Positions 11,601 to 26,273 of a DNA stretch of 64,000 nucleotides are shown here, piece after piece; the stretch's first letter is position 1, and each line of letters starts with the position of its first letter. The notes below the pieces were generated by a model. It had not been told where the DNA came from. It searched no databases and saw only the letters and a program-made list of their open reading frames with translations. Source of the stretch: Larus michahellis (taxonomy: Eukaryota > Chordata > Aves > Charadriiformes > Laridae); the NCBI RefSeq assembly GCF_964199755.1, contig NC_133900.1, forward strand, positions 16,817,201 to 16,881,200, read 5' to 3'. Position numbers and translations under genes: made by a program.

Positions 11601-14600
11601 AAGGATTAGGATTAGAATAAAAATACGATAGTTTTAAATATATTAGTAGGGAAATACAAAAGCGGGGGGAAAAAAATAGGCTGTGCTCCTGAGAAGGCTG
11701 TGGTTATCTCGGATAATTTTGTTATGAAACTTCCATTCTAGGGGGGTAAAAATCCCCACCTCTCCTGAGCAAGGAAAAAAATTGAATATGGCTTTAATTT
11801 TAAAATCTGGAACAACTGTCTTCTCCATATGTATTGTAAATAAGGAAAACATACTTACAAAGCCACTCAAAAATACAAGGTAAAAGCTTAAACTCCAGTA
11901 AGACTTAAAAATACAATATACAAGTTAGTTTAATTCTGCCTACGGGGTGTTTGTGTCAGTCGTCTATAAATTGGTATCAATAGGTACTAAAAATAATAAA
12001 GTTTCAACACAAAAGCACTCTCAACAAGGACAGCATTTGCAGCAGCTCTGAGCTGACTGGACAGAAGTGGTAAAACTTTTGCTGTAGGAGTGAAGTTCTG
12101 AATTCCAAGAGTGCCCTCATGCTTTTTTAAAAATTTGTACTTTTCCTTCTTTTAGTGCTGCTCTGTGAGAGACAGCTTCCTCTATTTTCACATGTTAAGA
12201 GAAAGATATATTTCTTTCACAAGATAAAGTGCTTTACCTGGAGAGAGGTGAAGCAGTTCTTCCCTTTCTAGAAGAATTCTTTTTCTATATGTAAAATAAA
12301 TTTAATTTGGTTTGTTTTCTTAACAATTAGTCGCTAGCCAGCTGCTACTTCAGTGAAAGCGTGAAGACCTGACCCTCACATTAACATGGTTGATTTTTTT
12401 TGGTTTTTTTGAAGGGCTGCTCTAAGCTTTAAAGCAGCAGTTTAAATTAGCCTTGAAAAAACTTCAGTGTCGGAACAAAGGGAAGGTGTACCTTGGTCCC
12501 AGAGCAGTCCAAGCTTGCTTGGGTGGAGGAGCAGAACTTCTCACTCTCGACTCGTCTGCTTGCTTCTCTTGGCAACACTGACATGACTGCAGCCGTGTAG
12601 AATAAGTAAATAAGTCAAATATTTGTTTCTTCTTTTTCTCCTTGATCTCATACATCCTACTGCTTTCTTTGGGAATTGCGGTCGATGAAAGCTGACGTAT
12701 GAAGTGATACATAGGTGTTGGACAATTGGTAGTGCGCTTTGTTAGCTTTCACACACATGAAACTTCACCACACACGTGTGGTATGAAACACAGCTTGGAA
12801 AATCCAGCTTTGTGAACACTGAACGCTAAAGCCTGACGATGCATACCCTGTAGGAATGCTATCAGAAACAAAAAATCTACAAAAATTCTTGCAAGAACCA
12901 AGTTCTTGGCATATTTCAGATTCCTCTTATTGCCGTTAGTGCCAACCCAGTTTGCTCCATACCTCCCTTTCACCTGCCTGCTTCAAGGTCACCCTACAGC
13001 GTATTGCTTCCCAGGTGGCAGGACGTGACTGCCCGCGTGAGCCCGTTTAATTTCAGACTAGAGCTTTGTGTCCCAGACAAAAATCCAGGCTGATTCTGCA
13101 GAACAGCTCCCTCGGGAAAGCGGGAAAGCTTCTTTGAAATGGTTTGAAAAGCTTTTGGGGAAAGGGGGAAAAGGCCATGGAAGCCGTAGGGTTTGGGTTC
13201 TGGAAATCAATCGCCATCCGGGGAGTTTTGTGTTGGGTGTTTTTTATTATTAGCAGGAGAAAGTTAATATGCGTGTGTGGGGTTTTTTTTTTTTATTTTT
13301 TATTATTAGCTGGAGCAAAGACGAGTCAGTCACACAGGGCGTGCAACTCCCTGCCTGTGCTTCTCTGTTCTGCCGGGGGAATGCTGAGCTCGCTAAAATT
13401 CAGACAATTCAATTGACGATCATGAGGATGCAGAAGCACCCTGGATTTGTTTTCTGTTCTGCTGTGAGTGCACAGACATGTGGAGTCCTGCGCTCGCAGT
13501 GCTGCAACTTTAGCACTTGCAAGAGTAAAAATTGTGTCTTTAAAGACTGCAGGAATAACTACTTTATACTGGAAGCAGCTTTCTTTTTTTCACTGAAATG
13601 ATAGTTTCCTAAAAAATTATATTTCTAGGTGGAACTAGATGTTGGATATTGTGCTAATAAGCTACTGGAGCTTCCTAATGCTGCTGCCTTATTTTAAAAA
13701 AAAACAAAACAAAACAAAAACCTAATTTCCTTTTGTCTGTAAAATCAATTTCCTTTTCTGTATTTACTCAACTCAAACCAGATGTGTTTTCGTAACATAA
13801 ATGGTTTGGTATTGTGTGTGGTGCATAAGTAATGTGCTGCTGGTGCTTGCCCAGTCGTGTTCTGTTCCTGCCTGTGCGATTTGGAAGGACGTATTTCTTC
13901 TCAAACTGGTTAACTCGTAAAGCAGAGGAGCTAACGAGCACTTGAGAGTGCCTCTAGCTACCCTGGGAAGAAGCAGGCGGTATTTTTGTTAGGGTCCGGT
14001 GTTACAGGTAATGCCGAGTTCTGTACTGATGGTTGTGTAGTGGAAATACGTCAAGGGGTCTGACTAGCCTGAGCACGACTGTCCTCAAAATCCTCCGTAT
14101 GTTAAAATCCCTTTGAATGCTTTCAGAACAGCTGTTGATGCAATATGCAAAGCCTAACCGCTTGCCTACACTTAGTAGAGGTGATTAGTTCGATTTCTCT
14201 GAGGCTTGAAGTTCTTATTATATAGTATTTTTTGCTGAAATCACAAGAAAATTGAGCTCCTAATTTAGATCGGTAAGTGCAATAGTATATACAAATGCCT
14301 AGCAAAATTGAAGAAAACTGTACCGGCTGATATTGGCACTTTGCTACTTATCTCAGGGGAAAACTTAAAATTGACAAATGCCTGGTGAAAAAGCATAAGA
14401 AAAATAAATACCCGTTTTTCAGAAAAAAAATCTAATATTATATGCAAAGGCTGAGACCAATTTGACTGGAATGCTGCAAGTAGGTGTTTTCTTAAAGATG
14501 TTAAGGAGCTGTAGTGGTATTGTGTAACATCAATAACAAAGCAGCCGGGCACTCGGCTGAAAGCATAATACTAACAGCACTTAGACACCATGTGCCTTCA

Positions 14601-17451
14601 TTGCAGAGGAGCAGTTGCACAATGCAGATTATTTTGTTCACTTAAAGCCTGTAGAAATTGTAAGAAAACTGGCATAAATAGACAAAATGTCTCATAGTGA
14701 TCGCTGCACGAGGAAATACGGGGACTGCAGAATTTCAAACTGATCGTTATTCAGAAAACAACACAGAACTAGTTAAGATGCTGTAACTTGATTCTGGAAA
14801 AATAAAGAAGCTTAAATTTAGTAGTATTTGAATTAAAAGAAGTTAGAAATTATTTCAATTACATCTATTAATTGCTGTAGAGTTTCACGACAGGCTTGTT
14901 AACGACTTTGCGATAAGTGAACAGACAGAAAAGTAAAATCCTTCTTCCAAGGATTATGGAAAATGAGTCGTCATTGTACCAGGCATGGATTAAAATCTCT
15001 TTTGTGAAATCGGGTGCTACTGCAGGATTTTACATGGAACAACTGCAAGAGATTAAGCTGGTCTGAAAAAATGTGAAATGCACGCAGATTAAAAAAAAAA
15101 AAAAAAAGGCGGGGAGTAGGGGGGAAGTAGCACTGAGATGAAATTTAACATCCAGGGAAACTGAAAGGATAAGGATACACTGCTTCGTGCTACCAGCTGA
15201 TCAGTAGAGAGGTGGCGAGGGAGCGGGGCAGTTTGCCTGGTGTTCCCGCAGGGAAGGGGCCGTGGCAGCCCCCATTCTGAAAGACGCGGGGGCACTCGTT
15301 CTCGGTTTGCCAGGTCACCGTTCACCTGGTGCTGCCCTGGCATCGCAGCGATTCCTCGGGACAGAGGAAAACGTGTTGACCTCGTGAGTGGGATACAGAG
15401 CCTGTGTTCCAAGACCGAGCTGTGTACAAACCACCAAAAAATTCACCGAGATTTGTTTCGGTTTGTCAGATTAATGCTTAAAATAGCCTTTGTGGTTATA
15501 GACTGGTTCTTATTTTCATGGTGGTCAAAGCACCAGAAGACAGATAGCTTGCTGGAGTTACAGTCGGCCCAAGAAATGATGCCAAAATGACGTTCGTGGG
15601 CCAGTTTGGATCCCTGCTGGAGATAATGCCTTAAGGCATGGATAATGACCTAGTACAAGCTGCCACCTCTGGCGCTGCTGTGAGCAAGCGCGCTTGGACC
15701 CCCAGCTACTGCCAGCTTGCTCTTCTCGAAACGAGCACTTCCGCTGTGGCGCCAGGAAGGTGGCTCCTACAACACTGCAGCCACGAATGCTCAAGGAACG
15801 GATGCGAAAGCCACTTGGATTTCTAAAAAAAGAAAGGACCGGCTGGAGTTTTCTGCGGACCAAGGACAATTACTCATATCTACAGACACAGGTTTTCAAA
15901 AATGTCACAACAAGGCCCTCTGTATTTTAGGGAGTGACAGTTCTGCAGAGACCTGGATGGACGCATCAGGAGGAATCCATGTTTTGTTGCAGTAGGCTGC
16001 CTTTCTGATAGCCAGAAAGAATACTTCAGACCAGAGAAATCGTTCAGTACACGTCATATAAGCGTTAATGTTTGTTTTCAAGGCAGGTATTCCTGTAGGT
16101 GACAAATAAACACAATTCCCATTCAAAGGAAATGAGGTTTTATGAAAAAGCAGAAAGTCCATGTTGTTCCCTCCACTGGCTTCCTGATTTACTCTTCTTG
16201 GTGCAAAAGAAATTAAAAGACTGAGACATCACAAGAAATAAACAAAAATTAGCAAGATGAAATGCTGTAAGCCAGAGAGCAGGTTTTTGGTAATATAAAC
16301 TACGTTTGGTGTTACAAACTCAAAACCAGCAGCTTGTTACCATAGCAAATACGTTGCATTACATCAAGTAATAGTAGCTATAAAATATCAAATGTTCTGA
16401 ATTTCAAATGTACTGGTTTTATTGCGTAGCTGTTCCTGATAAAGACAAAGGTAGCAGTTCCTGATTTTTTTTTTTTTGTTGCTTCTTCAAAATTCAGTCA
16501 GCGTTCTGCAAAATAAAGTGAAATAGTTGATATTTAGAATATGTTGTATTTAAATAGCTGCAAGCTGATATTTGGGAAAAGGCATGGGGTGCTACTCTAC
16601 AGAACGATTTACAGCTTGTATTGAACATCTAATGAAGCTGTTTAGTTAGCTGTATTTAATATACATGTATCTTAGTATAGGACACAATTTGTAAGAACGA
16701 AGCCCCTGCAAACCTTATCCTGCCGAGCAGTTAAGGTGTGTGATGATGGAGACCTCCAACAGGAAGGTTAGAAGAATATGGTAAGAGAGAATTTACTCAA
16801 GTAAAAGTTAACGTGTAACTGCTGGATGAGGTCTTCAGTCTCCCTGCAGAGTGTATCTGTATATTGACATATTACCTATTACAGACTTTCTGTACAGATA
16901 GTTTGCTTTTTCGTTAAGGAGTATGGAAAAACGGCTAGTTGGCAATCATGCTACCCTGGAATCGCACGCTGAACCTTCAGCCTGAAGTTAGGACATCTCT
17001 GCATTAAAATTACCCATGATGTCTTTGCAAGGTTATGTGGAGTGTATGTGTAATGTCCTATGGTGTTGATCAGACTAGGATTATTTCCATGGAAACTTTA
17101 CCATTAGTATCTTGCACATCATTAACAGAAATCAGAAAATAAAATGAGGGTATCTGCAAAAGAATATACATGTTAGAGACTTCTAGCTTACCTTTGTCTA
17201 AGTACATGAAAATAGCTTATGTTTATAGTTTTCTGCCCCAGGGTTGGGAACAGACTTTCCCTGGAATTCCACTTTTGCAAACTCTTATTTGCATGATAAA
17301 ATGTAATCATCCGATAGGTCCTGTTGCCTCCAGTTACTTCAAACACGTGGGCTAGGCAGGTACCTCATGCTTTGTGGGCCTTGACTGCTCCCCGTCATTT
17401 GTGCCAGTGAATGGAAAGACAAGAAAATTATCTCTCTAATTTGATTCATAG

Positions 17452-17610
17452 AAGCTGTGAGTGAAGTCTTGGATGTTGCAGCTTCTTCTGCCCATGAGGA
17501 AAACTTAGACAGTGTCAAGGAAGGAGAAGCCTCGGCAGCTCCAGAGATTTCTGACACATCCTTGAAGAGCCAGGATGTTGATGCTGAGGAGTCGGGACAA
17601 ACTTCAGAAG
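17452..17610 (+). CDS. MGARP: MGARP, second acidic exon
   Basis: This exon of 159 bases (53 codons) starts after TTCATAG and ends at the donor CAGAAG|GTGCAC. It is in phase 1 at both ends, exactly compatible with the exon at 2732-2965 and with the one at 18301. It encodes another acidic, Ser/Ala/Glu-rich stretch (SEVLDVAASSAHEENLD, then DVDAEESGQTSEG). Matching phase, composition and strand make it part of the same tail, extending the protein beyond the mammalian-like QG end. It could instead be a pair of cassette exons belonging to an unannotated neighbour, which is less likely. Confidence 0.65.
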
Positions 17611-18300
17611 GTGCACGAGTGCAGCTGGGTCTGAAATGTTTTGTCTCCCAAAAGCACTAGCGGCTGTTTGCATGGAACTGACTGCCAGAGCATGCAGAAC
17701 TCTAGTGATGCAATGTGGCTGCTGGCGATGACTGTGTTTGGCATCATAGTGTTAGCAGAAAATTTAATTTTGAAATTATATGCTGTATAGTGGAAATAGG
17801 CAGGGGTGTTTTAAGCTCGGTGCCCTGCTAAGTGGCTAGATGTGAAGTTCATTAAGAACAAGAAATTCTCCCTTGTGCTTCATATGATGTAACACGCTTT
17901 TTTAACATCTGACTTAATTTGAAAGATAGAATTCCCTTAAATCACGTTGCTGTGAAGGAAAATAGACAACGTGATATTTATAAACCTTACAATGTTTCAG
18001 TTAAATGATCTTATATTGCTATTGCAGAGGAATTATATAATTGAATGCAAAGAAAAAGGTGTGTTAAAATCATCACTGCGGAGATTTTCAAAGGAGTTTA
18101 GAAGTTTGGCCTCTAAACTCTTTTACAATTAGAATTAAAAAGCTGAAAGGAAAAATGTCTGTATACCTAATACGACTTTGTAAATTGTATCCCTTTGGTC
18201 CAAAGCATCCTTTGGACTAAAGGAAACAACTTACTTGACTATTTGTTGTTGAATAAGTTCTTTCCAATGTTTCTCACTGGTGTTTTGCCTCCATTTGCAG

Positions 18301-18347
18301 TTTCTGCGGAGGAGAAGACACCTGAAGAAGTTGCCAAGGAACCCTAA
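18301..18347 (+). CDS. MGARP: MGARP, last coding exon (extended C-terminus)
   Basis: A good acceptor (TTTTGCCTCCATTTGCAG) opens a phase-1 exon that encodes VSAEEKTPEEVAKEP and stops at TAA 18345-18347. The charged Glu/Lys composition continues the acidic tail. Joined in frame with the two preceding exons, it gives about 146 residues of tail within the window. A donor-like AAAG|GTACAC lies two bases after the stop, so the 3' UTR may continue in a further exon. The exon's 3' end is therefore not fixed here. Confidence 0.6.
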
Positions 18348-21300
18348 AGGTACACAGTACAATTGCACGCGTGGTTTCCTGCTGTTCACCTTTCTTCTTT
18401 TCTCAGTTAGGGGCAACTGCAGCATGGGGTCGGTCTGCACAGGTACTCTCGTGGTGAATTTGGATTTCTGCTCCCAATGACTACACTGCAAAAAAGAACT
18501 TAACTGAAGTATTTCTTATTGTTTGGGAACCGTTGTTGGCATCTTTTAGAGGCTAGTGAGCAAAATTTTTCTATGTCAATTATCATGCTAGGTATTTATT
18601 TATAGCTTTATCTTAGTCCTAGGCAAGCTGGATAAAGGCCCCAGAGCTGTAACTTTCTTCTAAGCAAAAAGTGTTCTTCGGACATTGATTTAAATTATAT
18701 AGATACTGGACTTCTGGATTATTGCCCTTTACAAGTGAACTCTTCTCTTGTTATCCTCAGAGTAAACACAGTGAAGTTGTAACCCTCTGGACTGTGTTTT
18801 TTAAAGACGTTTTTTCACAATTAGTCTCCCTGCACTTTCAGTTTGTGCTAATGAAAATATTGAATAGAATATTCTTACTATTTTGCTAGTATCGTGCTCA
18901 GTTGCCTTTATTACTTTATAGAACACAAAACTTTGTCCACAATGTTCTTATTACACCTGAGGATACCACATCAGAAAAATAAGTTACCAAGAAATTGTCT
19001 CCACTTTGGGACACATAAATGCAGCAATACAGAGAAAGCAATAGAGTTAGGAATCCTTTTTTTTTTTTTTCCTGTAAGCATCTTGCAGCCTGAAAAATTA
19101 TTGCATTGTTATTTGAGATTTTGATTTAGATAACAAATACCCAATATAGTCAATTCAGTTGATGAAGGCAGAGTCAGTAACTGAAAGGGGTGGGAGTGGG
19201 AGGAAAGGCAACTGTAGGAAGCACCTTTGATGGAAAGAATTGGAAATAGATGAATCTGCTACCAGAATACAGGTCCACTGAATTCTGCTTCAACCGCTTG
19301 AGGTCTTTTTGGGGAAAAAAAAATAAATTACTTCTTATTACTTCACAAGGTTACAAAAAGAGTCTCTTACTGAGTTCCAGTTTGATCTTGGTGGGGGAAA
19401 AAATGTTTATAAACCATTTTACTACTCAGTGCTGGAAGATTGCTGGCTGACTTTTTCTAATGTACAAGTCAAAAGCCACCATGCATTCCCAGTCAGGAAA
19501 GAATTTATTTAGTTAGTGTATGTTTTGATCATAAGGACTTTAGCATATGGACCTTAACTTTGAGTTTGCATTAAAACACGGTATAGTTTTTAAGCAATTC
19601 AAAGGAAAAAAAAATCAAAAGAATATTGATGTGAGAATTAAATCAGCATCCAGTTAACTTTTTAAAAAGATACTGATTATTTGGTGAAGGGATAGAAGTA
19701 GTAGTAATGGATGAAGTCCTCAGATGAAGCCTTGAATAGATGCTGAGAGCATGCCTGAATAAGAAAATACTATTGTTCCCCTTTCTTTTCAGAGTATAGC
19801 CGTTCTACTGTGTGTGGCCGTTGGCCCCAAATCCACACAGCTATGAAGCTACTTATATCAGTAATCTCAGCAAACACAATTGGTTTACCTTGTGCTTAAA
19901 GTTAAGCAAGTAACTATTTGTAGAAATAGGGCTTAGTGGAATGTGTCCAGCATGCAGGGGAATTCATTTGTACCTGAGCAACGCGGCTTAAGATGATGGG
20001 TTCCTTGAAATTGGGCTTTGTTGGTGGTAGCAGAACAAGTTTTCAGAAGCCATCAGATAAGCATGATTTACGCAGCAGTGGTATTTATATGCTGTAATTC
20101 ACTTAACTGATAACCTGCAGTCAAATCTACAGTGTGCTTTGAATGTTTGCAAAGAAAAAGACCTGATGAATCAAGTCTGTTGCTAAACATCTTTTATTGT
20201 TGCTTCCTCTCAACCAGATTCTTTTTTCTTTTTCCCAGTAAGCAGCACTGAAGCCTTTGAAAAGTTTAATGGAAATATTTGTGGCAATCAACCATCTGAT
20301 TCCTGTGTGAAACCTCATAATCTTCCTTGGAGACATAAAAGAAATTGTGCAGTTTGTCACACCACACACTGCTCCTTAGGACCAGTATTCATTGCTGCAG
20401 CAGACAACCTAATACGATTTAAGTTGGTTAGAGAGACGCTTCTGTGATTAACATCTCTGCTTTAGAAAGTAGCATCCAGTAATAACTGTCAAAGCACGAC
20501 CCAGCATGTAATAAATACATGTGCTAAGAGAAGCGGTAGACTTAACTGAAACCACGTCAAGTGAACTCATTCTAGGTCTTTGTTGTCTCGTTATGTACAT
20601 CGGTTTCTTACTTTTGGTCCAAACTGTGGTGCATCATTATACCATTGTAACAGTCCATGCTAAAATGTAAGGAAAAGGTTTTAACTAAGTTAAAAACTTA
20701 TACAAATGACCTGTTAGTGTTTTTAAATCGGGTCACAGGGAAAATAACAACCTTGTTTGCTCCCGAGTTTGGATTTGCAATTGTAAGCATAGGACATTTG
20801 GCTGTACAAGATCTAATTTTCCCCCTCCATAAACATTTTTGATGCTATCCTTCCTTGCACAATAATATCCAGAAGTAAGTATTTTTAAGGCTCCTGCTTT
20901 GAGAACAAAACCTGTTTGCAAGTAGTAGCAATAGGTACTTTATAGCATGAAAATCAAAGTAGCACCGCTTGAAGTTATCATCATTGATGGAAGTGGTAGC
21001 TCCTACCTTGGAGGTGCTGGGCCCTATTCCTACCAAACCTTATTCATCTTGCTGTAGTCTTTCTGTGTTGTTCTGTCTTAGCAGTGACATGCAGCGGTGG
21101 CATGACAACACGGAGCTTTGAGAGAACACTCCTGTACAAATCACAAGCTATTTAGGCTATGGTAAAGCTGCTCTCCGACCGCTCACAGATGGCCAGCAAA
21201 ATCCTGTGGAAGGCTATGCCACAGGTGTTCAAATGGACAAGGATTCTTAGGGACTAATAAAGAACAGAATAGCTAAATAATCTTCTCTTTTTAGTATTAC

Positions 21301-24300
21301 CTTAATAATGAAAAAATATGTAATGAATAATGAGTTTGTATCACGCTGTACTCCTAACCCTCCATTGTGCTGCTATGTGCATGTGTGTGCACCTACTACA
21401 GAATTCTTACTGAGACATATTACAGCCATCACAGAATGGTGATAATTCTAAACCGGGGCCAAATAAGGTGAATTATACACAATTTATACAGAAAGTGTGA
21501 ATTATAAGGTGCATCTGACTGCTTACTCTTCAAGCAGAACTTTGGAAAAATGCTGAAAGGGAAATCACAGCATTATGACATTCCTACCCGTGGCACAAAG
21601 CAACACACGCTCCTTTCCCCATCGGAAGGCAAATTGTAACAGCATTCCAACAAAAATGCAGCCTATTGCCCCCGTACCTGCTTAGGAATAACTGGAATAA
21701 TGCAGAGGCAAAATCAGGCTCCTGAGCTTCAAGAAGCCATACCACAGCCTTCTGCTTAACGGATAAAGCCACCGTGATGAAAAGCAATTTTTGTAGACAA
21801 AGCTACTGGAATAAAAGTCTTAGACTGATATTTTTGGATGAGAGTCTATCTTTATTTATCTGGTAGATTAAACATCCTATGATGGATGCATATTCTTAAA
21901 TGTTCCATTTCATCATTTTCACTTATTCCCAGTAAAATAAACTGTTTCTAATTTCTGCAGCTGGCAGTAGGGTTTCTGAAATTGTAGGCTTTGCTGAATG
22001 TCACTTTTTCTTTGGAACTGCTCTGGTACATGGCAAAATATATTAGCCCTTGGGAATAGATGCCTGAAGAATTGAAACACAACCTATGACGTGCTTTCCA
22101 AAGATTTTAATCTTTCTGATTTCAAAAAATCTAAGAGTCCCAGGATAGACTGTACGTATGCTTCATGTCAGAGATCCCCCCCCCCTTTTTTTTAATTATA
22201 AAAAGGACACTACTCTTGAGAACAAAACTCTACCTGTGATGACATGCAGCACAGCATGGTCTGCTTCAGCCCTTGATTATCCTAGATTAACAACAGAGAT
22301 ATTTTGCAATTCACAGATGGCTGCTCTTCAAAATAAATAGTCAATAACCGTGTGCAGAATGCCTTGTTACTTAATCAGAAGTTCTTTGTCTTGCTGGGTT
22401 AGGTGGTTTCTAGCCATCATTGATCGCTTTTATCAGTCATGTTAGCATGGAGTCTAATTACCACACGGATTAATATTTTTCTGTCCTTCACGTCCAGAAA
22501 AGTGAATTTTTGAGTTGCTATACAAAGGCTGAACCATAGAAAATGGTGAAAGAGTTTTGGCTCATTAAGAAGATCACAGCAGAGAGCAGACACAATGCAA
22601 GGCTGAAGGAGATGGGGGGAAAAGGTTTGCTCTTGACAACACACTTCAAAGCTGAGTAAAACTTGGGATTCCCGAATTTGTCCAAACTGCAAATTGCTCT
22701 TCTGCAGGCAGCAAGTATCTGCGGAAGCAGCTGGCAAAGCGTTTCACCTCCCTCTAGCGCTAGTTCACATGAAGGATGATAGCCTGTTGCTGCTAGCAGC
22801 ACTTCAATTAGCTGAAATGCTGGAGACAGATGAAGTCCATCCAAGAGTTCCAGTTTTACTCTTTGCCTGTGTTAACATAAATATAGAATTAAAATTTTAT
22901 TTTAATTTGCTTCTTAAAAACATGAGAAAACTACTTAAAAAGTTCATTCACACTGCAAGTTGGTACTCAAAATTTAGAAAATCTGAGAGTGAAATACTTT
23001 AAGCAGGATTTCTTGTGCCTGTGCAGCAAGCTTTGATGATGGAATAAAATACAATTTATTATATGTTTTTCTGGGAGAAAACCCACAAAACCCCAACAAA
23101 CCCAAACCAAGCCAAGAACCAAGGCTGTGTTTTTTCCCCCACCAGTTGGTCTCTCTCATTTCCTCTCCCTCATAAATTTTGAACCAACTAGCCAACCCCA
23201 AATTCTGTTTTACCAGAGAGGTAGGAAGGACTCAAAGTTCCTGCCAGTTTGGTGATGACTGAGGAGATCAGTAGCTTATTTCGTGATGTTTGCCAGCAGG
23301 TGAGCAAATGCACACATATGATATGATGCAGCTGAGTGGCACTTCAGTGGCCACAATTAGCTACTGCAGATGCTGTTTCTTCTCAGCTCGTGGTTGGGGG
23401 TGAAAGACTGAGCCAGCAATGCTGCAGGAGAGCTCAGAGGGCACAGGTGTGTGTGGGGTGGGGGAAACATGCAGGGACAGAAGGCATTTTGTGTGGAAGG
23501 ACATAGGAGCTAACATCACTTGGTCTGCCGCCCATGGATTACCTCATTTCCACAGACTGCTGCCCCTCTTGTCAGACAGGCAGTTCTGCTCTTAGGAAAG
23601 TTCTTGGTTGTATGCTTTGCTTTTGCCCTGATCACCTGCTGCAGAAGATGGAAGGTGCGTAGGACGATGGAAACAAGGTCTATCCCAGTGTGAAAGGCAT
23701 CAAATATCATCGTAGGTAACTGGATTCTCCTGTATTCTGGTCCTTACCTCTTTGGGATGCTGTGGGAGATGTTGCCTCCTCCAACTTTATTGGGATGGGA
23801 AGAAGGGCTAAAACTGGAGCTGCTCCTGCTATTTGCTTGAACTACAGGTAATTAAACAGGTTGTTGAAACAGCATGATTTGCTTAGTGGTTCAGCTGTCT
23901 GCAAATGCTCTCCACTTCCTCCTGATGTGTTACCAAACCCAAATGATGGCTTTAGCAAGCTCTGAAAGGCTGTTTGCGATTGATGTTCAACAGCTCCTGT
24001 ATATCAAACAAATGAGAAGCTTCCGTGGAATAGAAAACTCTTTTTCATGTGGTCTGTTACTTATTTGTATAGGCTTCACGCGCAGATTTGGTGTCTCCTA
24101 ACTACCTAAAAATCTTGCTTGTTCAGTGATAAATAGTTTTTGTTATTTTAAACCTTCATGACTCAATGATCTTCCAAAAGATATATGTGTGAACTCTGCT
24201 TGTGCCCTAGGGGAAGCGTTACACATTGCTATAGTTTCTGTGCTCTCAGGAAGTTCAGCTGCCCGTAGTTTGTCTTCTCAGTTCGGTGTTGACTGCAGTA

Positions 24301-26273
24301 TGCAAACCAATTAAATTAAAGGGGAAAATATAGAGAACAAGTGGAAGAGGAGAGACAGTAATATGTATCAAGATCATATTCCCTCTTTCCTTTTCCCTCT
24401 CTGGAATTAAATTAAATTATTGAGGTCTGTGGCTATTTGTTGATCACCTTCCCATAATGTGATTTATTTTTTTTTCTTGTCATCTTTCTTCCTCCTTAAG
24501 GCTATTTTATTTCTCAGTAGTTACTGGGAAATGTTATTCTCCAGTGAGAGCTAATTGAGAATATTTAACCATTGGGCAACTGCACTCTCATTATCAAGCA
24601 GAAGAGGGCACTAAATCAAAAGCAGTATGATTACTAAAACCTAGAACACAGAAAGAATCTCCCATCCCCAAAACCTGGAGATTAACAATACATAAGACAT
24701 GAATAATGTATGGTTTTTTTCACTGGAGAAAATTGGCTTGATTTTTTTTTTTTTTTTAAGTTTAATTGTGGTTTGGAGAAAATCCAAATCATACAGATCC
24801 TTTCCTTTTCATTCCGCTGTTGTAGTAAGTGACTAATTTCCAATGCAAAGTATTTGGTGCCGGGGCTATTACAATGCAAGAGGAGCCAAACCTGGAGTAA
24901 CTGTTCAAGGCTTGACAGTTCTTGCCAATGGGAACACAATGAGGCTGGATGTGAATGTCTTTGTTTCCATTTAAATGATTAATGAAGTTCTATAAAACCA
25001 AAATCACTGCAGCCTTGCCCCTTTTCACTTATTACAAGTATCAGCGGTAGAAGGAGGTGACACAAAATATTCAGTCTTCGTTATAAACAAAGAGAGGACT
25101 TTGAAGTGTTTGAAGTTGTTACTTTATGAGAAAAACCTTAATAGCTTGATTTTTTCAACCGCCACTCTTCTGCTTTCAGCACGTCTCTTCTCTGAATCTT
25201 GTCTTCTATACCAGTTCTGAGAGACTCTCACTCGGGCACTGTCCACATGAAGACAGTTACTAATTGCTGAGCTTGGATGTTCCTATACGAAAAGTAGTTT
25301 CCAATGCTGAAATAACATGCTATGAAAGATAACTTTGTCTTTGAGGATGATTCTTTTCTCATTTTTCTTTGAAAACAAGACTAGATAGTCTCTGTAAGAA
25401 ATTTCTTCTCACAAAACACTACAGTTCCCAAAGGGTTTTCCTGTATCAGAAATGTCTTGTGTGAGCATTCTGTTTTCTGCTATGTCTAAGTTAAGAAAAT
25501 CAACATTCCACATACATTACATGTATTTTTGAGTGAAAATGAGGTAAAGTCCTCTTTCACACTTACTGTAACTCAGGTTCTTTTTTCTGAAATATTTGAA
25601 CTGCTATATTTTAAAATATATCTAACATACCGCAACAAACTCCTAAAAACTCCTCCTTTACTATCCATATAATTCCTTCCTTCTTAAAAAGCAACACAAA
25701 TTTATTCAAGGGTAAAATCCTGCCCCTGACAGGCTTGCTTCAGCATTGCATTGCTCTCCTGCTCTAATCACATAACTCCTGCGTAATTAGTGGCGTTACA
25801 ACCCCTGCAATGCTGAGGATCAGAAGCTTCTTGGGCTTTTTACTTTACAAGCAAAGTAGCATTGTACTTTTAAGGAAAGGAGGGCGTGTGTTTGTTTTCT
25901 GGTTTGAGGTTTTCTTTTCTTTTCTTCTAACTTGTATGCCATTAAGGCGAAATTATAAAGAAGATAGAATGAATTCAGAAAAGATTAGGATTAGACATGC
26001 GATTTAAAGGACTTTACTGTAAAATATAAGCTGCTTTAGTAGCTTACAGCATGAATAAAATCAAGGGGTAGACAGAAAGTTTAAGTAAGTTTGAGTTAAG
26101 CTGACACTAGCCATGTGTCTTGATAGCACAGAAACCTTGCATTTGGGGGCAACAAGAAGTCTGAAACTTTGACTTGAAGATACCAAATGCGGAATTCTTC
26201 ACAGATGGAACCTTTATTTATCTGGTATTTATCTTTGGCAATAGAAACACATGAATCATCAGACTTATAGACG

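Larger units (their letters stand above)
2966..17451 (+). other. MGARP: Large MGARP intron (14.5 kb)
   Basis: This intron separates two phase-1 acidic exons. It is AT-rich and contains a CR1 fragment (5055-5601), an (AAAC)n stretch near 3830-3848, an A/AAAAC stretch near 13697-13722 and several homopolymer tracts. Open frames at 9.8-10.1, 10.5-11.0, 13.1-13.6 and 15.1-16.0 kb show no recognisable protein features and overlap in several frames. I found no further acidic exon that I could support. Confidence 0.55.

Noticed and set aside
15089..15995. Cluster of frames up to 116 codons on both strands
   Set aside because: Moderate GC leaves several frames open together. No recognisable protein, and it lies inside the MGARP intron.
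22417..23002. Overlapping frames of 102-108 codons on both strands
   Set aside because: Three frames overlap with no domain or biased composition and no splice or promoter context. This is within chance expectation for 64 kb.
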